From Pseudomonas tructae (GTDB lineage Bacteria; Pseudomonadota; Gammaproteobacteria; Pseudomonadales; Pseudomonadaceae): 64,000 nucleotides of DNA. Position 1 is the stretch's first letter. The number at the start of each line of letters is the position of its first letter. A model generated the notes under the pieces. That model had not been told where the DNA came from, did no database searches, and saw only the letters and a list, made by a program, of their open reading frames with translations. This document shows positions 16,853-25,530 of this stretch, piece after piece. Made by a program: the position numbers and the translations under genes. The stretch is from positions 2,986,501 to 3,050,500 of the forward strand of contig NZ_CP035952.1 in NCBI RefSeq assembly GCF_004214895.1. The letters are read 5' to 3'.

Positions 16853-17152
16853 GGAATGCGTACCCCAGTTCTTTTTGTTGTCTTGCCCATGCAAGCACGG
16901 TTTATCCGCCGAACCTACTCGACCAAGGGCTAAGTGCCTGATTCGCTGAGCCCTGTTGCGTTGTACCAGCAGCGTTTAGCCCAGAGGTCTGATAGGATTT
17001 CGGCCTCGACGGGATAAACCTGAAGGCCGCGTGAACTTTTCTGCTGGCTTTGCGACCAACTGTCGCTTGTAGAACGGCCAGGCGTTGAACAGCCATTGGC
17101 AATTAAAAGACTTTAACGGGGCGTGCCGCAGGCATTGCCTCACGGGGGAAAC
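16853..17152. other. Divergent intergenic region, chemoreceptor gene / uppP
   Basis: About 300 bp holding both promoters. A possible FliA-like -10 (GCGGATAA on the minus strand near 16905-16912) faces the chemoreceptor gene, but no matching -35 was found. No RNA gene or hairpin of note was seen. Confidence 0.35.
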
Positions 17153-17983
17153 ATGGATCTTTGGACCGGCCTGCAGGCTGTCATTCTAGGTATTGTCGAA
17201 GGCTTGACGGAGTTCTTGCCGATTTCCAGTACCGGCCACCAGATCGTCGTCGCCGATCTGATCAACTTCGGTGGTGAACGGGCCATGGCCTTCAACATCA
17301 TCATCCAGTTGGGTGCGATCCTGGCGGTGGTCTGGGAGTTTCGCCGCAAGATCCTTGAGGTGGTGGTGGGGCTGCCACGTCAACGCCAGGCCCAGCGCTT
17401 CACCGTCAACCTGCTGATTGCCTTCATGCCGGCAGTGGTGCTGGGCGTGTTGTTCGCCGACCTCATCCACGAGTACCTGTTCAACCCTGTTACCGTCGCT
17501 GCGGCGCTGGTTGTAGGTGGGGTGATCATGCTCTGGGCCGAGCGCCGCGAGCATGTGATCCGCGTCGACCAGGTCGACGACATGCGCTGGAGCGACGCCC
17601 TGAAAATCGGCTGTGCCCAGTGCCTGGCGATGATTCCGGGGACTTCGCGCTCGGGCTCGACCATCATTGGCGGCCTGTTGTTCGGCCTGTCGCGCAAAGC
17701 GGCCACCGAGTTTTCGTTCTTCCTGGCCATGCCGACCATGGTCGGTGCTGCGGTGTACTCGGGCTACAAGTACCGTGACCTGTTCCAGCCCGACGATTTC
17801 CCGGTGTTCGCCATCGGTTTCGTGGTCTCGTTCATCTTCGCCATGATCGCCGTGCGCGGCCTGCTCAAATTCATCGCCAACCACAGCTATGCAGCCTTTG
17901 CCTGGTACCGCATCGTGTTTGGCTTGATCATCCTCGGCACCTGGGCATTCGGCTGGGTCGACTGGGCCACGGCGCACGGTTGA
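17153..17983 (+). CDS. uppP: Undecaprenyl-diphosphatase UppP (BacA)
   Basis: UppP (276 aa) dephosphorylates undecaprenyl diphosphate to recycle the lipid carrier for peptidoglycan and other surface polymers. It is an integral inner-membrane protein whose active site faces the periplasm. The two signature blocks are present: [14 protein letters not shown] near the N-terminus and [13 protein letters not shown] in the middle. There are about eight hydrophobic segments and a family-typical length. The ATG at 17153 has GGGGGAA just upstream. Overexpression of this family gives bacitracin resistance. Confidence 0.96.
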   Translation: MDLWTGLQAVILGIVEGLTEFLPISSTGHQIVVADLINFGGERAMAFNIIIQLGAILAVVWEFRRKILEVVVGLPRQRQAQRFTVNLLIAFMPAVVLGVLFADLIHEYLFNPVTVAAALVVGGVIMLWAERREHVIRVDQVDDMRWSDALKIGCAQCLAMIPGTSRSGSTIIGGLLFGLSRKAATEFSFFLAMPTMVGAAVYSGYKYRDLFQPDDFPVFAIGFVVSFIFAMIAVRGLLKFIANHSYAAFAWYRIVFGLIILGTWAFGWVDWATAHG

Positions 17984-17985
17984 AC

Positions 17986-18432
17986 ATGAGCCGTCGTCAG
18001 CCGCAACCGCGCCGCGCAACCTCTGCCAGCGGCGCCCTGCACAACCCCCGGAGCAAGTGGCTGGCCTTCGCTGGCTTGTGCGTGCTACCCGTAGCGGGCG
18101 CTTTGCAGATGCTGTTGAGCGGGCAGTCGTGGCTGCCGGCGCTGGCCTACCCACTGGCCAGCCTGGCGAGCTTCCTGCTGTACTGGCGCGACAAGCAACA
18201 GGCCCGCAACCAGGCCTGGCGTACCCCGGAGAAGGTCCTGCATGCCAGTGAGCTGCTGGGCGGCTGGCCGGGTGCGTTGCTGGCGCAGCAACGCTTTCGC
18301 CACAAGACCCGCAAGCTGTCGTTCCAGGCAAGCTTCTGGGGCATTGTCGCTGTGCATCAAGTGTTCTGGGTCGACCACCTGCTGCTCGGTGGTCGTTGGC
18401 TTGGCGCTGCCCTGGCGCCGGTGCTCAGATAA
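17986..18432 (+). CDS. DUF1294 family membrane protein
   Basis: A 148-aa protein with a basic N-terminus (SRRQPQPRRATSASG) and two to three membrane segments (WLAFAGLCVLPVAGAL, LAYPLASLASFLLYW, and one near the C-terminus). The block LLYWRDKQQARNQAWRTPEKVLH and GGWPGALLAQQRFRHKTRK is the DUF1294 signature. ATG 17986 lies just after the uppP stop; a TTG at 17980 overlapping that stop is the alternative. In some relatives this domain is fused to a cold-shock domain, which is absent here. Function unknown. Confidence 0.85.
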   Translation: MSRRQPQPRRATSASGALHNPRSKWLAFAGLCVLPVAGALQMLLSGQSWLPALAYPLASLASFLLYWRDKQQARNQAWRTPEKVLHASELLGGWPGALLAQQRFRHKTRKLSFQASFWGIVAVHQVFWVDHLLLGGRWLGAALAPVLR

Positions 18433-18784
18433 GCAAGCCCGGCTGCTGGCGCTTGGGCAGGCGCCTGACCACCAACTGGTGGGAGCGTTGCAGCAAATCG
18501 GTCAGCTCGGCCCGGCCCATGGGGTAGGGCGCTGCCATGCTGATCCAGTGGGCCCGGGCCAGGTACGGCGCCGGGCGCACCCCGGGGCGATCGACATAGC
18601 CCAGAAACAGATCGCCATCGACCTTGAACGACAACCCCGCGCCCGCCAGGTCAAGCACCGCGAACATCTTGTTGCCGGCCACCGAGAACACCCGCACGCC
18701 GCCCCATTTGTAGTCTTCACGGGCACCGGGCAGGCTCAGGCAGAAGGCTGCCGCCTGCTCTTCACTGAGTTTGCTTTCAGACAT
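18425..18784 (-). CDS. MmcQ/YjbR family DNA-binding-like protein
   Basis: A 119-aa protein of the MmcQ/YjbR (CyaY-like fold) family. Typical blocks are LSLPGAREDYKWGG near the start, VFSVAGNKMFAVL and ISMAAPYPMGRAELTDLLQRSHQLV. The biochemical role of the family is not established. The ATG at 18784 overlaps the end of the upstream lysR-type gene by 8 bp on the same strand, suggesting co-translation. Its 3' end overlaps the DUF1294 gene by a few bases in convergent orientation. Confidence 0.88.
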   Translation of the reverse strand: MSESKLSEEQAAAFCLSLPGAREDYKWGGVRVFSVAGNKMFAVLDLAGAGLSFKVDGDLFLGYVDRPGVRPAPYLARAHWISMAAPYPMGRAELTDLLQRSHQLVVRRLPKRQQPGLLI

Positions 18785-19685
18785 AACGCTCCCCGCATTG
18801 GGCGAATTCCGCCACCAGATGATCGATCCACACCCGCACTGCCGGCAGCAATCCGCGTCGATGCGGATAGACCGCCTGCAGGTAGCCGCCGGGCAGCGAC
18901 CAGTCTGGCAGCAGGCGCACCAGCTCGCCACGGGCAAGTTCCTCTTCGCAGTGCATGATCGGCAGCGCGGTAAAGCCCAGGCCCGCGATGGCCGCGGCCT
19001 TGCGCACGACAAAGTCGTCAATCGCCAGCCGCGCTTCCAGGGTCAGCTCATGCTTGCGGCCCTTGGCGTCGAGCAGGCGCAGGTGCACCAGGCGGTCGGC
19101 ATCCACTGCGCCAAGTACCGGCAGGCTGGCCAGGTCTTGCGGGTGATCGAGCGGCTGCGCAGCGACGAAGGACGGGGAGGCCACCAGAAACATTTGTGCC
19201 TGGCGCAAACGGCGGGTGACCAGGGCCGGGTCCTCGTCACCCAGATCGCGCACGCGCAGGGCAACGTCGACCCCTTCGGTGATCAGGTCGACCCGGCGGT
19301 TGAGCAGGATCATGTCCAGTTGCACCTGCGGGTATTGTTGCAGGAAACGGCTGATCACCTGCGGCAAGAACTCATGGGCCAGCCCCACCGGGCACGACAC
19401 CCGCAAGCGCCCGCGCGGCTCGCTGGTCATGCTGGCCACCGCTTCATCGGCCATTTCCGCTTCCAGCAGCATTGCCTGGCAATGGCGCAAGTAGCGCTCG
19501 CCCACGGCGGTCAGCTTCAGTTGCCGGGTGGTGCGCTGCAACAAGCGGGTACCCAGGCGTTCTTCGAGCTCGGCGATGCGCCGCGACAGGCGTGACTTGG
19601 GGATGCCCAGCAGGCGGCCGGCGGCGGCAAAACCGCCGGCTTCGACCACGCGGGCAAAGTAGAACAGATCGTTGAGGTCTTGCAT
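18777..19685 (-). CDS. LysR-type transcriptional regulator (likely regulator of azoR)
   Basis: A 302-aa LysR regulator with an N-terminal winged helix-turn-helix (FYFARVVEAGGFAAAGRLLGIPKSRLSRRIAELEERLGTRLLQR) and a periplasmic-binding-protein-like effector domain (GRLRVSCPVGLAHEFLP...). I choose ATG 19685 (MQDLNDLFYF), preceded by GGTGAG, over ATG 19697. The latter lies inside a perfect palindrome and has a poorly spaced ribosome site. The gene is divergent from azoR and shares a 7-6-7 palindrome at its 5' end, the typical layout for LysR control of a neighbour and of itself. The effector is unknown. Confidence 0.9.
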   Translation of the reverse strand: MQDLNDLFYFARVVEAGGFAAAGRLLGIPKSRLSRRIAELEERLGTRLLQRTTRQLKLTAVGERYLRHCQAMLLEAEMADEAVASMTSEPRGRLRVSCPVGLAHEFLPQVISRFLQQYPQVQLDMILLNRRVDLITEGVDVALRVRDLGDEDPALVTRRLRQAQMFLVASPSFVAAQPLDHPQDLASLPVLGAVDADRLVHLRLLDAKGRKHELTLEARLAIDDFVVRKAAAIAGLGFTALPIMHCEEELARGELVRLLPDWSLPGGYLQAVYPHRRGLLPAVRVWIDHLVAEFAQCGERYV

Positions 19686-19696
19686 GTGGCTCACCA

Positions 19697-19716
19697 TTGT
19701 CCTGCCAATAGGACAA
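19697..19716. promoter_or_regulatory. Palindromic operator between the lysR-type gene and azoR
   Basis: A perfect inverted repeat, TTGTCCT-N6-AGGACAA. A further TTGTCC occurs near 19765, closer to azoR. Placement at the start of the regulator gene suggests autoregulation and azoR control. Confidence 0.55.
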
Positions 19717-19813
19717 ACTAACGCATTTTTGCAGACTTATCAGTTATTCGCCGCCCAAGTAGGATTGTCCCCATCGTGATCGCCCACTTGCGGTCTTCAT
19801 TCAGGAGAGTCCC

Positions 19814-20425
19814 ATGAAACTGTTGCACATCGATTCGAGCATCCTGGGCGACAATTCCGCCTCCCGTCAGCTGAGCCGCAGCGTGGTCGAAGCCTGGAAA
19901 GCCGCCGATCCGTCGCTGCAGGTGACCTACCGTGACCTGGCGGGCGACGCCATCAGTCACTTCTCCGCCGCGACCCTGGTGGCCGCCGGCACTCCGGAAG
20001 AACTGCGCGATGCTGCCCAGCAGCACGAAGCCAGGCTCAGCGCCGAAACCCTGCAGGAGTTCCTCGACGCCGATGCCGTGGTGCTGGCCGCCCCGATGTA
20101 CAACTTCACCGTGCCCACCCAGCTCAAGGCCTGGATCGATCGCGTGGCGGTAGCAGGCAAGACCTTCCGTTACACCGAAGCCGGCCCGCAAGGCCTGTGC
20201 GGCGACAAGAAGGTGATCCTGGTGTCGACTGCTGGCGGCCTGCATGCCGGTCAACCTACCGGTGCCGGCCATGAAGACTTCCTCAAGGTGTTCCTGGGCT
20301 TCATCGGCATCACCGACCTTGAGATCGTCCGTGCCCATGGCCTGGCCTACGGCGATGAGCACCGGGTCAAGGCGCTCAACGCCGCCCAGGTACAAATCAG
20401 CAACGAGCTGTTCGCCGCCGCCTGA
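19814..20425 (+). CDS. azoR: FMN-dependent NADH-azoreductase (AzoR)
   Basis: AzoR (203 aa) is a cytoplasmic flavodoxin-fold quinone/azo reductase using FMN and NAD(P)H. The N-terminal [20 protein letters not shown] is the FMN phosphate-binding segment, and [19 protein letters not shown] with [10 protein letters not shown] complete the flavin site. Length matches the family. CAGGAG lies upstream of the ATG at 19814. It is divergent from a LysR regulator and followed by a clear terminator, so it is a monocistronic, probably inducible gene (for example by quinones or electrophiles). Confidence 0.95.
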   Translation: MKLLHIDSSILGDNSASRQLSRSVVEAWKAADPSLQVTYRDLAGDAISHFSAATLVAAGTPEELRDAAQQHEARLSAETLQEFLDADAVVLAAPMYNFTVPTQLKAWIDRVAVAGKTFRYTEAGPQGLCGDKKVILVSTAGGLHAGQPTGAGHEDFLKVFLGFIGITDLEIVRAHGLAYGDEHRVKALNAAQVQISNELFAAA

Positions 20426-20440
20426 TCCCCGCGCCTGAGT

Positions 20441-20475
20441 AACCGACTGCCGGCAGTGCCCGCAGTCGGTTTTTT
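20441..20475 (+). terminator. Intrinsic terminator after azoR
   Basis: AACCGACTGC (20441-20450) pairs with GCAGTCGGTT (20462-20471), followed by a T tract to 20475. Confidence 0.85.
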
Positions 20476-20571
20476 CATTGAGATTTCATCTGCGCCGATC
20501 TGGCCCGTTCTATGCTCGCTTAAAGCTCACGCGTAAGCGTTCATCGAAACAGCCGGGGAGGGTGCGCACCC

Positions 20572-21603
20572 ATGCGGCGTCTTCGCGCAGTGCTCATGCT
20601 TGTCCTGCTGGGCGGCCCGCTGCTGGTGCACGCCGAGCCGGCTGCGCACTGGAGTGTCGGGGTGCACCGGCTGAGTTTCGCCGACCCGCTGGATGCACAA
20701 CCGGTGCAGGCCCTGGCGTTCTACCCCTCCAGCGGCCCTGAGCGCAGTAGCCGCCTGGAAGGCTATCGGGTCCAGGCCTGGGAAGGCGCGCCGATGGTCA
20801 TCGGCCGCTATCCACTGTTGTTGCTGTCCCATGGCAACACCGGCACGCCACTGGCGTTGCATGATCTGGCCACCGCCCTGGCCCGGCGCGGTTTTATCGT
20901 TGTCGCCGTGACTCACCCAGGCGATAACGCCCGGGACCACAGCCGCCTGGGAACCCTGAGCAACCTCTATGGGCGACCGCTGCAGATCAGCGCCGCCATC
21001 ACCGCCAGCCTCGCTGATGCCTTCCTGGCCCCTTACATCAGCGGCCCGCAGGTCGGGGTGATCGGCTACTCGGCGGGGGGCGAGACGGCGCTGATCCTCT
21101 CCGGTGCGCAACCGGACCTGCAACGCTTGCAACGCTACTGCAAGGAGCGGCCACTGGATGCCGACGCCTGCAAGACTCGCGGTGTGCTCATCGCAGACCG
21201 TGGCGACCTGGGCGCCACAGCCGATCCTCGGGTCAAGGCAGTGCTACTGATGGCGCCCTTGAGTCTGATGTTCGGTCGCCATGCGTTAGCCGAGGTCAAG
21301 GTGCCGGCGTTGATCTACAGCGGTGACAAGGACCAGTTGCTGGCGATCGACAAGAATGCCCAGGCCCTGGCACGCAAACTGCCCGTCACCCCCAACTATA
21401 AATTGCTCGCCGGTGCCGGCCACTTTGTCTTCATGGCCCCGTGCGACGACGAACAACGGCAGAAAATGGCCGCGTTGTGCAACGACCCGGAAGGTGTCGA
21501 CCGCGAGGGTATCCACCTGTCCTTGCAGGCCGAAGCGGCGCGGTTTTTCAACCATGCCCTGGGTGACAAGCACCAGGGCGGGTTGCATATGGCCGATCAA
21601 TAG
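20572..21603 (+). CDS. Secreted alpha/beta hydrolase (PAF-acetylhydrolase/dienelactone-hydrolase-like)
   Basis: A 343-aa exported hydrolase with a signal peptide (MRRLRAVLMLVLLGGPLLVHA). The nucleophile Ser is in GYSAGG. The oxyanion region is LLLSHGNTGTP, the likely acid is in YSGDKDQLL and the His is in LLAGAGHFVF. The segment RYPLLLLSHGN and the ATALARRGFIVVAVTHPGDN block resemble predicted dienelactone hydrolases and PAF-AH-type esterases found in the periplasm of Pseudomonas. The substrate is unknown. Strong GGGGAGGG precedes the ATG. The gene overlaps the convergent MFS gene by 7 bp. Confidence 0.85.
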   Translation: MRRLRAVLMLVLLGGPLLVHAEPAAHWSVGVHRLSFADPLDAQPVQALAFYPSSGPERSSRLEGYRVQAWEGAPMVIGRYPLLLLSHGNTGTPLALHDLATALARRGFIVVAVTHPGDNARDHSRLGTLSNLYGRPLQISAAITASLADAFLAPYISGPQVGVIGYSAGGETALILSGAQPDLQRLQRYCKERPLDADACKTRGVLIADRGDLGATADPRVKAVLLMAPLSLMFGRHALAEVKVPALIYSGDKDQLLAIDKNAQALARKLPVTPNYKLLAGAGHFVFMAPCDDEQRQKMAALCNDPEGVDREGIHLSLQAEAARFFNHALGDKHQGGLHMADQ

Positions 21604-22769
21604 ACCTGGCTGCGCCGCGCCAGCAGCATCGTCAAACCAACGCCCAGCAGCGACAACAAGGCAGCCACGCAGAAGATCCAGGCATAACCCAGGTACACGG
21701 CGATCGCGCCCATCAACGGCCCGGCAATGGCCAGGGCCAGGTCGAAAAACACCGCATAGGCGCCCAGGCCTGCGCCGCGGCTGGCGCTGGGCACCTGCTT
21801 GATGGCCTCCACACCCAGCGCCGGGTACACCAGCGACAGGCCGAAACCGGCCAGCCCCGCACCGACCAGGGCCAGCGCCGGTACGGGGGCCAGCCACAGC
21901 AGGGCCAGGCCCAGGGCTTCGGTGGCCATGCAGGCCATTGCCACCTGATAACCCCCGAAGCGGTTGACCGCGTTGACGAACAGCAGCCTTGACGCAATGA
22001 AGCAGATGCCGAAGGCGCTCAGGCACCAGGCGGCGCCGTGCCAGCCCTGTTCGAGGTAGAACAGGGTGACGAAAGTGGTCAGGGTGCCATAACCGATCGA
22101 GGCCAAGGTCAGGCTCACGCCGCAGGGAGCCACCCGTGCAAACGCGGCCCAGAATGGCAGGCGTTCGCCGCGCAGCAGCGGGATCGACGGCTGGTTGCGG
22201 ATCACCAGGAGGGCCAGCAGCGCCAGGGCACTCAAGCTCAGGCCCAGGCTGGCGAAGTTGACCTGCTCGATCAGCTTCACCCCCAGTGGGGCGCCGATGG
22301 CGATCGCGCCGTAAGAGGCAATGCCGTTCCAGGAAATCACCCGTGCAGTATGCTCGGCGCCCACCGCGCCGATCCCCCAACTGAGCGTGCCGACGCCGAT
22401 CAGGCCCTGGGCAACGCCCAGTAGCACGCGAGCGCCGAGCAACACCAGCAGGCTCAGTAGTGGCAGGCTCAGAGTCAGCGCCGACAGGAACGTTAGTGCG
22501 CCACTGGCGGCGATACCGACCAGGCCAATGATGATCGCCCGCTTGCTGCCCAGGGTATCGGCCGCGCGCCCGGCAAACGGACGGCTGAGCAGGGTCGCCA
22601 GGTACTGCAGGCCGATGGTGATGCCGGCGACGACTGCGCCGAAGCCCAGTTCATCGTGCACGTAGCTGGGCAACACGGCGATGGGCAGGCCGATGCACAG
22701 GAAGGCGATAAAGGTATAGAAGACAATCGAAAGGATTTGCCGGGTAATCAACCGGGTGTCGACGGACAT
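21597..22769 (-). CDS. MFS transporter, YhhS-like
   Basis: A 390-aa major-facilitator protein with twelve predicted membrane segments. The loop 2-3 motif reads GRAADTLGSKRAII, and SRPFAGR precedes it. LARVLLGVAQGLIGVGTLSWGIGAVG resembles the YhhS/arabinose-efflux-like group. No substrate can be assigned. No regulator is adjacent; an REP-containing intergenic region separates it from the MscS gene upstream. Confidence 0.88.
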   Translation of the reverse strand: MSVDTRLITRQILSIVFYTFIAFLCIGLPIAVLPSYVHDELGFGAVVAGITIGLQYLATLLSRPFAGRAADTLGSKRAIIIGLVGIAASGALTFLSALTLSLPLLSLLVLLGARVLLGVAQGLIGVGTLSWGIGAVGAEHTARVISWNGIASYGAIAIGAPLGVKLIEQVNFASLGLSLSALALLALLVIRNQPSIPLLRGERLPFWAAFARVAPCGVSLTLASIGYGTLTTFVTLFYLEQGWHGAAWCLSAFGICFIASRLLFVNAVNRFGGYQVAMACMATEALGLALLWLAPVPALALVGAGLAGFGLSLVYPALGVEAIKQVPSASRGAGLGAYAVFFDLALAIAGPLMGAIAVYLGYAWIFCVAALLSLLGVGLTMLLARRSQVY

Positions 22770-22866
22770 GAGCTCGTTCGCTGGCGGGCGGTGGGAGAGG
22801 GCTATGATCGCCGGGTGTGAGGAGAAAAGAAAGCAGGCTAACTAATGCCAGCGATGGGGGATTCCA

Positions 22867-22891
22867 TGTAGGAGCGGGCTTGCCCCGCGAT
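22867..22891 (+). repeat. REP element
   Basis: TGTAGGAGCGGGCTTGCCCC then GCGAT. This is one member of a pair between the MFS gene and the MscS gene. Confidence 0.85.
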
Positions 22892-22994
22892 GGGTATCTA
22901 TAGGCCTGTGGATTGGCTGATGGCGGTAAGGTGCAGGCTTGAGATGGGGTAGAGTCTGCAAGGCTTGCAGCGCTCTGGAGATCGAGCGCCGCCC

Positions 22995-23018
22995 GCGCGG
23001 CGCAAGCCCGCTCCCACA
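22995..23018 (-). repeat. REP element, inverted partner, just after the MscS gene
   Basis: The + strand GGCGCAAGCCCGCTCCCACA is the reverse complement of the REP core with slight divergence. With 22867-22891 it forms a convergent REP pair downstream of the mechanosensitive channel stop. Confidence 0.75.
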
Positions 23019-23021
23019 TTG

Positions 23022-25400
23022 TTAGCCTTGGGGCTGTGCAGGCTTGGCCAGCTCGATACCCGCAGCCCCCAAGCGCTTGAGAATCTCGAACAGCAGTTCG
23101 CTCTTGGTCACTCCGACGATTCGCGGGCTGGCGACGTAGCCGGTTACCGTCAGGGTGATGCCGTCCGGGGTGAGTTTGCTGAAACGTACGAACGGTGCGG
23201 GCTTGTCGAGGATGGTCGGGTGTTCGCAGTAAACCTCGTAGAGCAGGGTTTGCACCTGTTCGGGGTCGATGTCCAGCGGGAACACCAGCTCCAGCGACGC
23301 CACACCCTGGGCACTGCCGCCCAGGGTCACGTTGCGCAGGTTTTGCGAGATCAGTTGCGAGTTGGGCACGATGACGATGGAGCGGTCGCTCAGTTGTATT
23401 TCGGTGGCGCGCACGTTGATCCGGCGGATATCGCCCTCGACCCCACTGATGCTGATCAGGTCGCCGACCTTGACCGGTCGCTCGGTGAGCAGAATCAGCC
23501 CGGAGACGAAGTTCTTGACGATTTCCTGCAGGCCAAAGCCAATGCCCACCGACAGGGCACTGACGATCCAGGCCAGGTTGGTCCACTTCACTCCCAGCGC
23601 CGACAAGGTCAGCAGGATCACCAGGGCATAGCCGATATTGGCGAACAGGGTGCTGAGGGATGCGCACATGCCCGGGTCCATGTCGGTCTTGGGCAGGAAC
23701 TCGTTATCCAGCCAGCGGCGCAGGGTACGAATCAGGTAGATGCCGAGCACCAGCGCCAGCAGGGCATTGAACAGGTGCCCGGGAATGATGTTGAACTGGC
23801 GCAGGCCGGCTCCCCCGAGGAACGCCATGATATTGCTCGCCAGTTGCCCGAGGGTGGTGCCGATGCCGCCAACGAACAGGGTGACGACCGCCAACAGCAG
23901 CAGCGCGGCGCGGCCGAATCCGCTGATCAGGGTTTCGACCTGATCCAGGCGCCGGTCACCGATGCCCAGCAGTTCCTTGAGCGCCTTGCCGCTGGCCTGC
24001 CGAGGTGAAAAGAAGTGCTCGCAGCTGTCCCTGAACACCTGCATCAGCAGGTAAAAGCCGGACAGCAGGAGAAAGATCCAGACCGTCTCGTAGGTGATAA
24101 AACGTGCCAGCGACACATAGCCGGTCAGCAGCGCCAGCACCGAGGCGACCATTGCCAGGCTGGCCAGGGTGTAGATCAACCCGGCCAGGGTCGAGGCGGC
24201 TTCGGGGACGTCTCCGGCGGCGGCCATGCTGCGCCGGGCGCTGCTGGTGCGCACCAGCAAGGCGATGATCAGCACGGTGATGGTCAGTGCAGCAATGCCC
24301 CGGCCGGCGAGCAGCAGCTGGCTGCTCATGCCGGCGGCGCTGGCGACCTGCACCAGGGCCACCAGCACCAGCAGTGCGACCGCCAGCCAGCGGGCGAAAG
24401 GCTGCAGCACCAGGGCAACCGGGTCGGCAATGTCCGGCAGGCGCCAGGAGGGGTGTGTGGTCGAAAGCAGCGCGCGGCTCAAGCCGGTGATCAGCACGCA
24501 GGTGTAGGCAAGCTTTTCGAATTCCTCGGAGAACGTCGTCAGCGGCGACGGCAATGGCAAGTGGTGGGTACAGGCGTAGAACAGCAGGTTCAGGGCGATA
24601 CCGGTGGCCAGCAGGGTTGCCAGTACCGAGGCCAGGGCTAGCGAACTGCGGCGCAGGCGGCCTTCGGGTACGCGGTGCATGCACAACCAGGCCATCCAAC
24701 GGTCGACCAGGCGCCGGCCCACTGTCCAGATCAGCAGCGCCAGAACCACCAGCGTCACGGTGTAGAACCGCTGGCCCGGTTGCCAGACCGCGGCGGCGCT
24801 TTCACCTACCTGGGCCATGAACGCCTGCAGGCGCTGGCGGTCGTCCGCCGAAGGTCGGAACAGCGGCGACCAGAACGCAGGATTGAGCAGGCTGTGGGTG
24901 CTCAAGGTCAGTTCGCTTTCGAGCATGCTGCGGCGCAGACCGGAAATCTGCGTGAGCAGGTTCTTGGCATTGTCTTTCAAGGTGGCCAGGGCCTTGAGGG
25001 TGGTATCGAGGCTGTTTTTCTGTTCGCTCAGGGCCGTGCGCTGGGTGGCGATATCCGAAGTGCCCGGCACCAGGCTGTCGACCGGCGCCGGGCCCAGCAC
25101 CTCCAGTTGAGCTTGCAACTGCGCTTGCTCGGGCAGCAGCGCAGTGGACAACCGGTCGATATCGACCATCAGCACTTGCAGGCGGTCCTGCGGGCCTTCG
25201 AGCTGGGCGTAGTTACTGGCTTGGGATATCTCCTGCTTGAGGCTGTCCAGGCGCAACTGCAAGGCCTGCAGGTCAGTCTGCGTCACTTTGATTGCGGTGT
25301 CGGCGGGGGCCTGCGCAGGTTCGGCGGCCAATAAACGGGTGGTACCCGCAAACAGCAGGGTGAGGGCGAGTATGCCGATCATCGTCAAAGCCTTGCGCAT
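23022..25400 (-). CDS. Large MscS-family mechanosensitive channel with DUF3772 domain
   Basis: A 792-aa inner-membrane channel. A signal peptide precedes a periplasmic coiled-coil DUF3772 region (about 40-190, LQALQLRLDSLKQEISQA). About eight to ten membrane segments follow, then the C-terminal MscS core: IVSALSVGIGFGLQEIVKNFVSGLILL pore helix and the beta domain (RPVKVGDLISISGVEGDIRRI, IVIVPNSQLISQNLRN). It should release solutes on hypo-osmotic shock or modulate envelope tension. It is divergent from a second MscS-type gene, with only 130 bp between them. Confidence 0.92.
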   Translation of the reverse strand: MRKALTMIGILALTLLFAGTTRLLAAEPAQAPADTAIKVTQTDLQALQLRLDSLKQEISQASNYAQLEGPQDRLQVLMVDIDRLSTALLPEQAQLQAQLEVLGPAPVDSLVPGTSDIATQRTALSEQKNSLDTTLKALATLKDNAKNLLTQISGLRRSMLESELTLSTHSLLNPAFWSPLFRPSADDRQRLQAFMAQVGESAAAVWQPGQRFYTVTLVVLALLIWTVGRRLVDRWMAWLCMHRVPEGRLRRSSLALASVLATLLATGIALNLLFYACTHHLPLPSPLTTFSEEFEKLAYTCVLITGLSRALLSTTHPSWRLPDIADPVALVLQPFARWLAVALLVLVALVQVASAAGMSSQLLLAGRGIAALTITVLIIALLVRTSSARRSMAAAGDVPEAASTLAGLIYTLASLAMVASVLALLTGYVSLARFITYETVWIFLLLSGFYLLMQVFRDSCEHFFSPRQASGKALKELLGIGDRRLDQVETLISGFGRAALLLLAVVTLFVGGIGTTLGQLASNIMAFLGGAGLRQFNIIPGHLFNALLALVLGIYLIRTLRRWLDNEFLPKTDMDPGMCASLSTLFANIGYALVILLTLSALGVKWTNLAWIVSALSVGIGFGLQEIVKNFVSGLILLTERPVKVGDLISISGVEGDIRRINVRATEIQLSDRSIVIVPNSQLISQNLRNVTLGGSAQGVASLELVFPLDIDPEQVQTLLYEVYCEHPTILDKPAPFVRFSKLTPDGITLTVTGYVASPRIVGVTKSELLFEILKRLGAAGIELAKPAQPQG

Positions 25401-25530
25401 GGTACTGCCCGCTCAGGTGGTTGATCTCCCAGCCTATGAGGGTAGGTCAGTTTGCGGGTTTCAGGCACCGTACTACGCTGCTGATAGCCAAAGTTGCCAG
25501 GAAGCACTCAACTCGTGGACATGCGCTCAG

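Noticed and set aside
16895-16930. FliA-dependent promoter for the chemoreceptor gene
   Set aside because: A GCGGATAA -10-like match was seen, but no TAAAG-type -35 at 15 bases; too weak to annotate as a site.
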